From Triatoma infestans (taxonomy: Eukaryota > Arthropoda > Insecta > Hemiptera > Reduviidae): 64,000 bases of DNA. The position numbers were made by a program, and so were the translations under genes. The stretch is from positions 53,808 to 117,807 of the forward strand of contig JAAEAF010004987.1 of assembly GCA_011037195.1 (NCBI GenBank), given 5' to 3'. Position 1 is the stretch's first letter. Each line of letters opens with the position of its first letter. A model generated the notes under the pieces. That model had not been told where the DNA came from. It saw nothing but the letters and a program-made list of their open reading frames with translations, and did no database searches. Positions 9,692 to 21,404 of the stretch are shown one piece after another.

Positions 9692-10428
9692 TACTTTCTC
9701 TTACTCCGTAATACGAGGAAATATTGTAATCGTGTCAAATTTTCGATGTCGAGTTTACACCGGATATCATGTGTCAAAATTCCTCAACCGAAACTACCAA
9801 TTTACTAAATAATTTTTTCACTTTTTTTTGCGATTTTCTGGAAATTCTGTCCAACGATTTTCTATAAACATGATATATCAATTACACATACTAAGAGCTA
9901 TAATTTTTATTTGCAACATTTCTTGGGAAAAATTCATTTAAGGCGGATTTTAAATGAGAGCTGAGGTTATGTTTTCTTATGAAGCGCTATTTTCATTTAT
10001 TATACAATTCCATCATCTGAGTGATATTAATTAGAATTAAATATGTTGTCAAAATTCTGAGTTTCAAGAAAATCGGTTTTACCGGAAGTGGATTTTTAGT
10101 GAATAGTTTTTTGCGTTTTTCTCTATTAAAAAACACAGATAGGTTTCTTGAAATTCGTTTTTTAAACTATGAATGCGGGGACCTATAAGTTTTGTTTCAA
10201 ACGTTTTTCCGAGAAAGGTCATTTAAAGAAGTTTTGGGGGTGTGATGGAAGTTTCGCTTTCCGCAACGTCATTTTATTAAGTTTATATTCTCTTCCCTTG
10301 ATATAAATTTAAATACAAGAAACATTTAGTAAGCATTATAAGTCTGAAGAACATCTGTCAATTATAATTACCTGTAAACTTCAGTAAGAGAAAGTCGTAT
10401 GAGTGATTCACACCAGATTTTTTTTTTT
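9692..10428 (+). repeat. A-repeat, both ends present
   Basis: It starts with the hairpin TACTTTCTCTTACTCC/GTAATACGAGGAAATA and 'gtaatcgtgtcaaattttc'. It ends with AGTAAGAGAAAGTCGTATG, then a GTGATTCACACCAGA hairpin end and a T-run. The interior is shortened relative to the 1.2-kb form. The left half lacks most of one sub-unit. Confidence 0.8.
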
Positions 10429-10460
10429 GTACCGATTAAAATAGTATTCATCTGAGCCAT

Positions 10461-10705
10461 AATAATAATAATAAGCCTTTATTTACATATTTTACATAAA
10501 ATGAAAAACTGAAAAACTTTAAATCTCATAAATCAAATAATTTAAACAAAATAAAAGAAACATCCATTGAACAATTTAAACAAAATAAAATCATTAAAAA
10601 CTAAAACTTCTCTACTTTATTACAATAAATTTAAAATTTCTTTATTTCAATTTTTTAAATCATATTGAACTTGAATAAAACCGAAACTGCACTAATATAT
10701 ACATA
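10461..10705 (-). mobile_element. 5'-truncated LINE tail with 13-bp target duplication
   Basis: A 245-bp insert is flanked by perfect direct repeats TCATCTGAGCCAT (10448-10460 and 10706-10718). On the minus strand it ends with TAAATAAAGGCTTATTATTATTATT, that is an AATAAA-containing 3' UTR and a (TTA)n tail (plus-strand AATAATAATAATAAG at 10461). No coding sequence is retained, so the clade is unknown. The empty site is visible in the paralogous block near 8130. Confidence 0.8.
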
Positions 10706-10869
10706 TCATCTGAGCCATATATTATAATAATTACTATTCAGTAAACTGATATTTTAACATAAGGTGTAAATATCTTTTATTTCTTTTTTTGATCATTACA
10801 ATTTACCCACTGAATATATAAAATGAGGAGAAGTTACTTTTTTTTCTCTAAAATTGTTGCTATAGCTAT

Positions 10870-11043
10870 AAGTAGCTTTTTGATGAAAGCTGAATTCAGT
10901 GGGAATCAATTACAATTTGATTAGATTCCATGAGGAAATTGTCTTTAAAAGGAATTAACTTAAATTTACCTATTTGCTGATGAGATGTTCTTCCAATCAA
11001 TATGCAATGATTCTATTGATGAAATCAGTTTAAATTCATTTTG
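10870..11043 (+). repeat. Direct repeat D1, copy 2
   Basis: This is the partner of 9503-9690. It continues into 'gttcttccaatcaatatgc' and 'gaaatcagtttaaattc'. The A-repeat that follows copy 1 is absent here. Confidence 0.7.
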
Positions 11044-11621
11044 TATTTTTTGTTTTTGAAAAAAATATTTCTAATAATTCATTCATCGAAATTTTCTTCC
11101 TATCAAGGTGGAATGATTCAGCTGATAATATCAGTTTCAATTACTTAATTATTTTTTTTATATATATTTGTTTTTAATAGATATTTACTTGGATACTTCT
11201 TAATTTATTTTATATTATAGTTCAAATCATATAATAATATGATTGTAATAAATTATTGGAATTAGACTTTGTGATTTTCTTTATGATTATTTAATTGATT
11301 TTTGTTTTATAGTGATCATATGTTGAATTAATAGTGATAATTGTTTTATCAGCAATGTATGAGGTATTGTATTGATGATTGTTTAATCATAATTTTATAT
11401 TTGATTGTTTGATCAGCGACCTTGCTTTGTTGGAATGTTTTGCATAATAATTGTTTGGGGAAACAGACTGATTGCCAAGGATTTGGAAATGAGCTTATGA
11501 GGTATAGATAATAATGACTGAAAAAGATTTATAATATATTATATTTCTGTTTAAATGTTCAAACTATGAAACGAATTTTCGAACTTATTTAGTATTCCTG
11601 TAGTGTCGTAGTTTAATTAAT
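11044..11621. other. AT-rich DNA, nothing recognised
   Basis: Apart from a weak third echo of repeat D1 at 11085-11145, I see no gene or element. Confidence 0.5.
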
Positions 11622-12180
11622 TTACCGTATTTATTCGATTCTAAGACGTATGTTTTTTTTTTTCAATATGATTGTTCATAGAAATACGGTGCGTCTTAGA
11701 TTCGAAGAAATACAATGGGCCATAACATACTCTTACGTAGCAACAGGATATCAACAGTAAAATATCGATATCGATATTAAAATTATGCCAATATCGATAA
11801 CGGGCTAATAACTATATCGATATTGCCAATATTTTTTGTTATCTACCATATCATATTATGTTCTTTGTTTGTAACGTTGTTATCGTTACTCTCTACAGTT
11901 TAGTTTTCCATTTCATTTCATTTACCTATTTATTTACAAATTTATTTACAGTTAGTTACAGATACAAGAAGAGGTTACAGTATTTAAGACAAAACACTGT
12001 ATAAGAAGAAACTCCATTTATGTGCTAAGGACAAAAAATAAACTTAATTTGTAATTTATTTTTATAAAATTATGTGCTTTATATTTTTCCCTTTAATTAG
12101 CGAATTTTTTTTTAAGGAATTACAAATAATGCATTTTTAAAATGGGGCGAGGGGTCTTAAAATAGGGTAATTACGGTGAT
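11622..12180. mobile_element. Candidate non-autonomous DNA transposon (MITE)
   Basis: The left end reads TTACCGTATTTATTCGATTC then TAAGAC. The right end, reverse-complemented, reads TCACCGTAATTACCCTATTT then TAAGAC. This is an imperfect terminal inverted repeat of about 26 bp. A second inverted copy of the left end (GTGCGTCTTAGATTCGAAG) lies at 11690-11709. The interior is non-coding and includes TATCGATATCGATATT. Ends beginning ACCGTATTTA with a TCTAAGACG stretch resemble those of pogo/Tigger-like elements, but no transposase is present and no target duplication is clear. Confidence 0.5.
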
Positions 12181-12574
12181 TCCTATTATCTTTCGTACAT
12201 ATGTGTCGACAGAATTCGATGTATTGCTGTTGCTAGAGAACAGAATTGTTCATTATATTAAATGTTTGGTTGAATAAGAATAGAATAAATAAATTAAAAT
12301 TATTTCAGCCTGCTGAGATATACTAATTTTCTTGCGTTGTTATTCAACATTACTGCGGCTGTTTAGTTGGCAAAACTTTATTAATTTTCTCTAAATGATT
12401 TGAGAATACATAATCACCTACATTAAGTTTTTTCTTAAACAGTAATAAGAGATTGTAAGAAATAGCGTACTTTTTTCCCCCATACTAGAATTAAAACCAA
12501 GATTAGGATAATATCATCTAATATGAAGCTTTCCAGCTGTTTAAATATTGATGACAATTTTAAGTTTGAAGGAA
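12181..12574. other. Nothing recognised
   Basis: AT-rich non-coding DNA between the MITE candidate and the next A-repeat. Confidence 0.45.
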
Positions 12575-13090
12575 CAGATGATCTGCGTGTGAACAAAATA
12601 TCTCAAAAACGATTTTTTTTTTTTTTTTTTAATTTAAGGCCCGTCAACATCTATGGTCATTGGTGCCCGGAGCCTTCTCAGTGCACTGCCTGCCTCCTGA
12701 CAGTGTTCTCTCGTTACAGACAACACTGTCCATCACCGAACAGTAAGCTGTAGAGACTCCTAGGAAGAAAAAAATCTAAGGGTAGCACAGCTGGACTCGA
12801 ACCGGGTCCTCCGCGAGGGAGTCCAGACCGCTAACCACTTAGCGATTCCCTTCCCTGAAAAAATTGTATGAAGCTCAAACTTGGTATTCCATTTTGATAC
12901 TATTACCGTATCTGACACGAAAGTTTCGAACAAAATCTATCAACCGAAAGAGCGCCTTTATTGATTTTTTTTTATTTTTTTCCTTTTTCGCGATTTTCTT
13001 TAAACTTGATTTGAAAACGTTATCACTTTTATTTGAAACATATTTCAAAAAAAAAAATTTATTCTAGTGTGGTTTATGGCTTTTTTTAGG
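12575..13090 (+). repeat. A-repeat fragment interrupted by SINE-1
   Basis: 'gtgaacaaaatatctcaaaa' at 12588 and 'gaagctcaaacttggtattcc' at 12869 are contiguous in other copies and are split here by the SINE. The copy continues through 'tctgacacgaaagtttcg', 'aaaatctatcaaccg' and 'ttttatttgaaac', then stops at a new A-repeat piece. Confidence 0.75.
12631..12856 (-). repeat. SINE-1, copy 3 (nested in A-repeat)
   Basis: The tail end is AATTTAAGGCCCGTC at the left with a T-run before it (poly-A on the minus strand). The tRNA-like head AGGGAAGGGAATCGCTAAGTG is at the right. The B-box reads GGTTCGAGTCC and the diagnostic body GGACAGTG/GGCAGGCAGTGCACTGAG is present. This insertion postdates the A-repeat. 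Confidence 0.85.
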
Positions 13091-13119
13091 AAAGCTTCTC
13101 AGTTTGAAACAGACGCTAT

Positions 13120-13842
13120 ATGGTCTTGAGACAGAAGGCGCTCAAAATGTCCAATGGGAAATTGATTTTTCACCGGAAATACAATACCCTGCGTACAAAA
13201 AAAAAGCAACAAAAAACAAAACTGCGTACAATATTTTTAGCATATTGTCTGTGTATGTACAATGAGCGTGTATCAATAAAATATTTAAAAAATGAAAAAT
13301 TGCATGAAGGTATTCTATTTTGGTACCGCATCTGACAAGAAGGATTCGGTCAAAATCCATAACCGGATGTGCGACTTTACCAAACAATTTTCTTTTAACT
13401 TCGTATACTGCCTACATATATAAATGTTAGTCACTTTTATTTGAAACGTTTTCCCACGAGGAGGGGGGATTTATTTTTTTGGGTTCTTCCTATAAAGTAC
13501 AATGAATGGTTCTGCCAGCAATATAATATTAATGTACGTTAGAAGCATTGCTAGAATGTAAAGTTTGAAGAAAATCGGTTAACCAGAAGTGAGACTTTAC
13601 AGAATAGGCTTATGAATTTTTTTGGGGGAATTTTCTTGGAAACATCTATTATGATAGGTTGGAAACTTGCACACGTAAACTGGCGCTCACTGCTGAACTA
13701 CAGTGTACTCTAGGTGCCTACTACCTACCTCCCAACCGCCCCTATATTTATGCTGGGGAAAATTTATCATTTTATGTATAATTGAATTCATTGTATTTAA
13801 GAGAAAATTCGTGTGATTGTTTCACACCAGATTTTTTTTTTA
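13120..13842 (+). repeat. A-repeat, long copy
   Basis: Landmarks in order are: 'gattttcaccggaaatac' (about 13163-13180), 'aaaaatgaaaaattgcatg', 'ccggatgtgcgactttac', 'acttttatttgaaacg', 'tataatattaatgtacg', 'aaatcggttaacc', 'gcccctatatttatgc' and 'gtgattgtttcacaccaga'. The CCGGAAGTGCGACTTTAC-like motif occurs twice about 230 bp apart, which shows the internal tandem sub-unit. Confidence 0.8.
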
Positions 13843-13845
13843 GTA

Positions 13846-14979
13846 AATAAATAATGATAACAAAAGAAATCAGTATTTCTAGTGCTGTAAATTGGATGTA
13901 AAATTTAGGGAATACTCTATCTTCTTTTATTGTACAATTCTATTTTGTTGGTTTAAGATTATAGTGAATAGAAGTGAATGGTTACTCAGTATGAGTGAGT
14001 AACTTTGAATTATATGCTGAAAAGGGGATTTTGTGTGTTCGTATAACATTACCTATACATGTACGTATGTAACGTATATGTGTATTTGTTTATATACGCA
14101 AACATAATACAAACACAAACACAGTTTTAGGACTTTTGTGTTTGTATGCGCACAGCTGTAAAATAGCAACACTGGGAATAAGTACTAAGTAAGTAGTGGA
14201 GAATGCTGAGTTGATGGGGCGGCCCAGTTAGCCCTACGGGCGTGATGATAGTGGGTATATAAAGGAGGCAGGCTTTATATTGTATATTCCAAATGGTGGT
14301 AAGGAGAAGGGGGGTTGGTGTAGTAAAGGGCCGTAAAACCAAAGAGTGAACCAAGCCAGATAAGAGACGTTCGGGTAACAATCTTCTATCATCTGATGAC
14401 GCAGTTTTCATAGGTGGGGGAGGGGATTGTGGCAGAGAGAGGGCGAAGAGGAGTTTCTGAAGTATAGTTGGCGAAAGAGAGAGAGGGGTAGTACTGGTGA
14501 GTCCTTCAAACCCACAGCATCGTCTCAGTCTTTCTTTGGGCAAATTGGGGTAGAGACAGAGAAAACTAGAGGAACTTCTGTAGTCCTGATGGTTTGGCCC
14601 ACCTATAAAACCAGGAAGATCTCCTTTATACGGATAACTTTAGAAGGGTATACGGCAACCCACAGCCGATGGGGATATCCACTCCACTTTTACTACCTAG
14701 CTTGATTTCCACTTTCTCTTATTAGGCTCAAGGTTTCTTTCTTGGGGAAGCGGGGCGGTGGCGATGAGGCCTAGGGAGTTCTGTCTGAAGGGTGGCAATA
14801 CTAAAGAGCTTACAAGGCGCACTCTAGTAAGGGAGAAAATACAACCTACAGGCATTGCTCCTTTCCTTCCATATCCTAAGCTCTAAAATTCCAGAGTCCA
14901 AGTCTTTAATAGTTCTGTGTATATACAGTAGGCACGCAAAACACCCTTGAAAGACACCGCCTACATTTTCTCACACTCT

Positions 14980-14985
<6 letters not shown>
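13846..14985. other. Locally GC-richer unique sequence, no supported gene
   Basis: Around 14120-14900 the sequence is noticeably less AT-rich than its surroundings. It holds overlapping open frames on both strands (for example 14127-14543 minus, 138 residues, rich in Ser, Pro and Leu). I recognise no domain, and the frames look compositional. 'gggtatataaaggagg' at 14253 resembles a TATA box but has no paired gene. It could be a decayed element or a non-coding exon. Confidence 0.35.

Positions 14986-15016
<31 letters not shown>
14986..15016. repeat. (CT)n microsatellite
   Basis: About 15 CT units, followed by a short C-run. Confidence 0.95.
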
Positions 15017-15018
<2 letters not shown>

Positions 15019-15157
15019 CATAAGCTTCTCTATGTTTTTAACTCTGGCTTTAAGACGAATTTTATTTAGTAAAATTCTTCTACCAGAAAAAAAGAGAAAA
15101 AAAAGTCCTCCTGTCAAAGTCCTCATTGTGATGGTAATCTGAAAAAAAAGGGAAGAA

Positions 15158-15162
<5 letters not shown>

Positions 15163-15201
<39 letters not shown>

Positions 15202-15208
15202 CGTGCGT
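15163..15208. repeat. (GT)n microsatellite
   Basis: An uninterrupted GT tract of about 18 units continuing into GTGCGTGCGTGC. Confidence 0.95.
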
Positions 15209-15439
15209 GTATGAGAGAGAGAGAGGGAAGAAGAAATACTGTGTCTTCTCTAATGAAAACTTTTTCACTTCGGTAGGAATAATTTGACTTTGGAACTTCT
15301 CTAAAATTGTTACTCAATAACCAGCACTTCCTACCCCAACAATAAACAGTGCACCAAAAGGAGATTAAAAGTGATGCCCGCCAAAGATAACTGTAATGTA
15401 TGGCGGCTCTAGTTTTTCACTTTATCATTGTATTTCTTC

Positions 15440-15770
15440 TATGTAAAATATGTTATTTCTCATTTTCACCGGAAATAAATTTTTTTGAGTTTTACCTGAG
15501 TTTGTAAAAAATGTATTTAGCGAAACATCTGTGTTATGTGTGTTTGTTTGTTTGTTTGAACAAAATAACTCAAAAATCAAAAATTACAAGAAGCTTCAGA
15601 CTTGATGATATTCCGTTTAATATCATCACCATTATCTGATCACTCGAAGGTGGTTAAAGTTATGATTAACCGGAAGTGCAAACTTTTCTGAATGTTTTTT
15701 ATTTCCGGTTTTTCACGATTTTTTCAAAAATGGTTAAAACGATTTTGCTCTGACTTGGTGTATACTATCC
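15440..15770 (+). repeat. A-repeat fragment
   Basis: This shows 'tcattttcaccggaaat', a GTTTGTTTGTTTG stretch, 'gaacaaaataactcaaaaat', 'attaaccggaagtgcaaac' and 'ttttcacgattttttc'. Both ends are missing. Confidence 0.7.
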
Positions 15771-16826
15771 GTCAATAATAAATAATAATAATTTAACTAT
15801 AAAGGATAAATTCTCTAGATTCGCATTGCATTATTTATTTCCTATTTAAGTAGTTCTTCACCAAGGATCCCATTCTTAAAGCAATAGTGAAAACTCCCAG
15901 TTTATGGCGGAAAAACCATAATCATTAATAATTTTTACAGAGGAACTGGAAAAAGAAAAATTGGCGAGAAACTTGTTAGCGATAAAAATTGAATGAATGA
16001 TGTCTTTCGTCTAATGATCAATTCTGATGAAGAACAACTGTACTAGATCATTTTGGGGTATGTTTTATGCTGGCTTGTTTATATGTGAGCAGAGATCTAT
16101 ACAATGGAACAATAGGAAGAGTGTGTAGATATAGGGAGAAGCAGCCATCTATCGTGATTTTTATTAGGCGTTGAATGTGAGTAGCAAGAGGTTCCATACA
16201 AAGTTTTGGAGGGCGTGTCTGGAGACTACTTTATTTATAACTTATGCCGCATCAATATAAAGAAGTGGAAGCGGTTAGGAAAGTAGAATGGGGGGACCAC
16301 AAGGAAACAATCGAGAAATGGACGGAGGAAGCCGGCTGCACAAGGGCTGTATCAAAATACATACACAGACTTAAGAAATTTTTTTTTGAAAGTGGTTTGT
16401 AGATGTTTACTGCACAAGTAGCGTCGATTCCCTAGCTGCACACTTACCCAACCCATGAAGACGTACATATCTTCAGTGATAGTGAAAATGGTAAGAATAA
16501 GAACTGAAGAAGTCTTATACAGTAGAAGAAGCAGAGGCAGAAGAAGAAGAGAGGGTATGAAATAGGGCTGCAAATATTCCGTCGGGACTGTACAGCCTGT
16601 GTGTACATGTGAGAAAAGTAAAAAGGGATAAGACTTTATTATTCCCATCGGGAACAAACAGACCAGTAAACTGCCGCCACTATCTGCGTGCAGGTTATTT
16701 TTTTCTTGTATTTGGCGGGGGCGGGAGCTTCAGAAGGCCATGCCAAGGCCAGCAGTTATTCCTGGGCTTTCATAAATACTTTTTTTTTTATCTAATTTAT
16801 ATTATTAAATGAGATAAGACAAAAAA
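15771..16826. other. Unique sequence, no supported gene
   Basis: This contains a short frame at 16352-16657 (minus, 101 residues, Leu/Thr-rich, no recognised domain) and AT-rich DNA. I see no repeat shared with the window. Confidence 0.4.
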
Positions 16827-16827
16827 A

Positions 16828-17830
16828 TCTGGTAGGGAACATTCACACTACTTTCTTTTACTTCGATTTACCTAGTTATAATTGAATAATACGCTTAACA
16901 TATAATTCTTACTGGATTGCTTCTGATTAACAGATTTTCTTCATCATTCGGAATTATGTTATGAAGAAATTTGGAGAGGACCGACAGAGTTTTCTGTCTT
17001 TAACAAGGCTTTAATATATATAAAGTCGTGAAGATGGGGAGAAAGAATTTTTAAACTTACATATTTGTTACGTCGCAAAAACATAAAAAGGAAAATTAAA
17101 AGTTACCAATGCCTTGTCTTAAATCATTTACAGAAAATATTAGTAACTCTTATAAAAATATACTCTTTACAGAAATATATTAGTAACTTTTAATTTTCCT
17201 TTTTATATTCCGGCGATGTAACAAATGTGTAAGTTAAAAAATTCATTGTCCACACCTTTCTATATATTAAAGCCATGATAAAGACAGGAAACTCTGTCGA
17301 AACGTTGGCATAATTGAATGTTTTTTCTTGACCGATCCTCACCAAATTTCTTCATAACATAATTCATCAACGGTCAACAAATACTTTTATAAAAATTCGA
17401 AATTTTAGTAACGTATTTATTTCATTGTAATTAATGTTATACAGATGATAGAATCGTACAGTAAATTAAAACAGCACTTCAGATAAGCATAATCACCCCC
17501 CCCATAACAAAACGTCCTTAAATGAATTTTCCTGGAGAAAGGTCTAAAGTAAAAAATGTAGCACTCTGTGAAATTGATATATATGTTAAGTTTAAAGAAA
17601 AACGTTTGCAAAATTGAAAAAAGCTGAAATAAAAACTTTCAGTAAAGGGTTACTTCCGGTTAATCGATTTGGATCAACATCTGTTGCAGGTCTTTTGGTG
17701 AAGCTTGAACTAAATATCAAGTACGAACATTCTGCGATTTTCGCTTCTTGATTTATACTGACTACATTCACTGCAATACACACACGCACATACATATCTT
17801 TTTAATTGTTTCTTACTCGGAAATGTATGT
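16828..17830 (-). repeat. A-repeat interrupted by a foldback element
   Basis: The left terminus ATCTGGTAGGGAACATTCACAC with CTTTCTTTTACTTC is at 16828-16865. After the insert at 16951-17365 the repeat resumes with 'gatgatagaatcgtacag', 'cttaaatgaattttcctgg', 'gttacttccggttaatcg' and the CA-rich/'catacatatct' stretch. The hairpin end is missing. Confidence 0.75.
16951..17365. mobile_element. Foldback element, about 170-bp arms, hammerhead-like loop
   Basis: Left arm 16951-17127 and right arm 17196-17365 are inverted copies: GAATTATGTTATGAAGAAATT against its complement at the outer ends, and GGAAAATTAAAAGTTACC against its complement at the inner ends. Each arm contains GACAG/CTGTC stems. In the right arm 'ATGATAA-A-GACAG-GAAACT-CTGTC-GAAACG' (17274-17303) resembles the hammerhead-like core at 7362 and 58400. 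No protein is encoded. It is inserted in an A-repeat. Confidence 0.65.
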
Positions 17831-17919
17831 CTTCTAAGACTCTTCGAAAGATCTAAAGCGCGGTTATTGTAGAAGGGTGGCGCCTAATGATGCAGTATTA
17901 AGAAGCAAATATATTTATT

Positions 17920-18785
17920 GAGTAGAATATTTTGACAAATAACAACAAACCGGGTTTAGAAAAATATTCAGATCCAGATCTAAGCCATCTAAAATCACCG
18001 CAGTCCGAACAAATCGGACAATAATCTTAAACGTAAATAGCCTAAGCTCTTCCACAGACATCCTGTTCCGACCAAAGGCCCTGAAACTGATTTTCTTACA
18101 ATCCAAGCAATCTATCAACACATCGATTGCTGTTTCCTCCTCTGTCTCACAGACTCTACAAAAGGAACCCGGTATGAGCCCCATTACGGAGAGTTGTGTC
18201 CTTAAACCATAATGTCAAGTAAGGGATCCAATCAGAGCCTGAGAGAGTTTCGTGAAAACACTACAACGTCTCACTAATAGTCCTGTCCGGACCTCCAATT
18301 AATATCTTAGACTGCCGACAACCAGCTGTGCTCAACCAAAGGGATGAATATTGTGAAGCTATCCATGACTGGAAGCTTACAGAGATTGCCAGAAGACATA
18401 CCAACAGCTGGCTCGGGACCAATGAAAGGGATTTGGCAAGCCTATCCATCTCTTCATTCCCAAAAATTCCCATATGACCTAGTAGCCACATCCTTCAAAT
18501 AAGAAAGCTCTTCCAGTCTTTTGTGAACATTCCAGTACCAACCTAGTAGTGAAGGCACATGAACTCAGCGCCTTCAACGCAGCTTGATTGTCCGAGCAGA
18601 TACAAACTCCTTTTATGTTAGTGTTACGTACCCTCTCATCCAAGATACAACAAAGTATAACATAAACCTCGTCTGGAAAATGCTGTGGACAGATAATTTC
18701 TCTCCGGATTGAATCGAATTTGCGTAAATTTCCGCATGAAACTGCTGGGAAACTTGCCATTGACACGGATTGTCAAATGTCATTA
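17920..18785 (-). pseudogene. Non-LTR retrotransposon fragment with RNase H and terminal zinc knuckle
   Basis: On the minus strand from the right: CSDNQAALKAL (RNase H aspartate, near 18590), WLLGHMGIFGNEEMDRLAKS (RNase H C-terminal part, near 18480-18430), then after stops and shifts CRVCETEEETAIDVLIDCLD and FGRNRMSVEELRLF (18150-18030). This order (RNase H then Cx2C...) is the C-terminal half of an I/R1/LOA-type ORF2. Stops interrupt it several times. Copies of the last part recur at 32560-33030 and 41995-42300. Confidence 0.8.
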
Positions 18786-18799
18786 GATATATATTTATC

Positions 18800-18913
18800 C
18801 GCCCCTCCCCCTTCCACCGACACCATATTTATATTAGGACAAATATGTAAAATTTGAGTTTAAAGACAATTTGTCATTTTATGTATGCTTTTAATAATGG
18901 GAGTAAGAAAAAG
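18800..18913 (+). repeat. A-repeat terminal fragment
   Basis: This carries 'cccccttccaccgacacc', 'atttatattaggacaaat' and 'ggagtaagaaaaagtt'. It is cut at the GTAAGA motif by the SINE that follows. Confidence 0.75.
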
Positions 18914-19124
18914 TTAAGGCGCATCAACATATATGGTCATTGGCGCCCCGGAGACTTCTCAGTGTACTGCCGGCCTCCGGACAGTGTTCTCTCGTTACAG
19001 ACAACATTGTCCATCACCGGACAGTGAGCGGGAAGTAAAAATCTAAGGGCAGTACTGCTGGACTCGAACCCGGGTCCTCCTCGTGGGAGTCCAGTGCGCT
19101 AACCACTGAGCTAATCCCTTCCCT
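18914..19124 (-). repeat. SINE-1, copy 4
   Basis: This is a well-preserved minus-strand copy: head AGGGAAGGGATTAGCTCAGT, A box TTAGCTCAGTGGTTAGCGC, B box GGGTTCGAGTCC and tail GATGCGCCTTAA. Its 3' end joins the A-repeat inside the GTAAGAGAAAGT motif. Confidence 0.9.
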
Positions 19125-20738
19125 GGACAATAATGCATTTTTTTTTTATATATATATATAAACATTATGTTTTAAAAAATTATTACTTTATTTATATATT
19201 TTTGTTTTCTTCTTATTTATGATGCGAGTTTTTTTTATTATTTTCATTTTTAATTTAATTACTAAATATTTAATGTATTCTTTCTTTTTTTAAATTTCTG
19301 TAAGTATTTTGTCTGTTTTGCCCAACTATTGTAAAGGAGTTTGTAGAGTCGAAACAAATAAACATTTCCATTTCTCTTCCTATTTTGTATTAAACATATC
19401 TTAAAATAAATATTGCCGGTAAAACCTTAATTTCAAAAATTTGATAATATTGAAAAATGTACTTCCTTTTATTAACAAACATAAGAGAGTGAGTGGGAGT
19501 TCATTTAATTTACAACTCACGAACGAAGCGGAAGGAATCCGTGTAATTAAAATAAATTAAATGAAATAAACTATCACTAATTGAAGTTGACAGAATTAAT
19601 TCCTAATTAATTGACTCCCCTATTTTTTTTCCCAGAGTACATGGAATTCTCCTCTAAGCTTTCCATCAGCTGAAAAAAAAAATGTACTAGCTCTTTAATA
19701 AATTAAAGTAGTTGTTCTTACCAAGTTGAGAAGGGGACTTAAGTAAAGTTGGGAAAAAAAAAGTTAAGTAAGAAAAATTGGTGGAGTGTTTCAGAGTTGG
19801 TATAAGAATATAAAGCTGTAAGATTACTAAGAAAAGATGGAACGGTGAAAATTCCTACTGGGGAAGAGGAAAATAAGGACGTTTTACAAATTGGTGTAGT
19901 CTGGTGAGAATAACCCCTCGGAGTCCGTATTTCAGTGTACTTAGTTTGGTGCCAGCATACTGTAGATCTAAGTATATATTGTTATCCTGAACAAGTTCAG
20001 AAAGCCGACAAACGACAGCTTGAAGAAGGTTGAGCAACCTGTCCGCCACAGACCCCCGGCTAGCTTACAACACTAATAGAGAGAGAGTGTGCGAGTGTGA
20101 GAGAGAAAGAAAATAAATTCTATTTTGAGGCTCTTCAACAGACAAACAATAAATAATTGGTTGGTTCGAGATTTTGTTGTTGTTTTTTTAGAAAGAATTT
20201 TCTTGTATTATTTCTTAATTATAACCAAGAAAGATTGAAAACCTTGGTATTTTTGGAAATTTAATTTAATAGAGGACTATCTAGTGGTTAGCGTTCTCAG
20301 ATCAGTTGTGAGAAACAGAATTTTCAATTACTTAGTGGCTGCAACAGTGTAACCCATCGATATGAAAAAAATGTATACGAAAGATCGAAAGAGAGGAGAG
20401 CTACAGTTTTGGAAGTGGATCTGGTTGCGGAAGGCCAGAACTGGACATCCGATGTGCATTAATGACAGAAATATTTGTAAACCATAAAAGGGTGTCTAGA
20501 GGCGTGTATATCTATATGAAATGATTATATAATAAAAAAATAGGGTAGGTATATTACATAATCTTATAGTAATAAATTTCATATAAATGCAACACATGAT
20601 GTGTATATATATATATGATCATTTGCACAATAAGAAGAATTATGCAATCAAAAGCAAGGTCAATGCTAACTCTGCTAATTGCTAATAAAATGCATTGATT
20701 AATTGAAAGGATAAAAATTTTATATATGTATATATATT

Positions 20739-20782
<44 letters not shown>

Positions 20783-21404
20783 TTAACATATTGTAATAAA
20801 TTTAATAAACTAGCTTGATGTATAATGAAGAAATTTTATTACTTCACAATCCAAGGACTTGGAATAGATTCCAAGAGTGTAGAGAAGCGTCAAAGATTAC
20901 AGGGTTACAATAAACAGCAGACGACTCCCAGAAGCTGTTACCTAAATGTATTCTTTTGTTGTACCAGCCAGGCAGAAAGGAAAAGCAGGGATAGAAGGAA
21001 GTAAAAGAAAAGAAAAGAAAAAAAAAAAGACACAGCTGAAAAGGTGCTGGTGATAGTAGGAAGGTGTAATTTGTTCTTTCTTTTAATACTGAGCTTTCTT
21101 TTTGAAAAAAGGAAAAACGTTGGACCAAGAAGAGAAAGATAGAAAGAGAGAGAGTGAGAGAAAGAATAGGAAAAACAAAGGAAAAACCTCTTTTCATTTC
21201 TATACACGTCCACCATTCATGCTTTTTCACTTTTGCCTTTCGTCATTCTACATTTCTCTAGTGAAAAACTATTTCACATTATCTAACGCTGTGTTCACAC
21301 AAAGTCTTGCATTAACCTAGATCTGATCACAAATATATTCCATTTGAACTTCTACAGACTATAACTCCATTAACATTCTGTAAATATTATTAAAACAAAA
21401 AGTC
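19125..21404. other. Unique AT-rich sequence, no supported gene
   Basis: Frames are short. The longest (20844-21230 minus, 128 residues) is dominated by Phe, Leu and Ser and overlaps a purine-rich tract on the other strand. A SINE-like 'ctagtggttagcgttctcag' lies near 20280 but is too short to assign. Confidence 0.45.
20738..20775. repeat. (GA)n microsatellite
   Basis: About 17 GA units, with an AT-rich (TATA)n-like left flank. Confidence 0.9.

Noticed and set aside
11740..11830. TATCGATATCGATATT cluster as a regulatory site array
   Set aside because: It lies in the MITE candidate, and short palindromes are expected in AT-rich DNA.
14127..14543. 138-residue minus-strand frame in a GC-richer patch
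   Set aside because: Ser/Pro/Leu composition follows the local purine-rich DNA, overlapping frames exist on the other strand, and there is no domain or splice context.
20844..21230. 128-residue Phe/Leu/Ser-rich frame, membrane-like
   Set aside because: It mirrors a GA-rich tract on the opposite strand, and three frames look similar, which indicates base composition.
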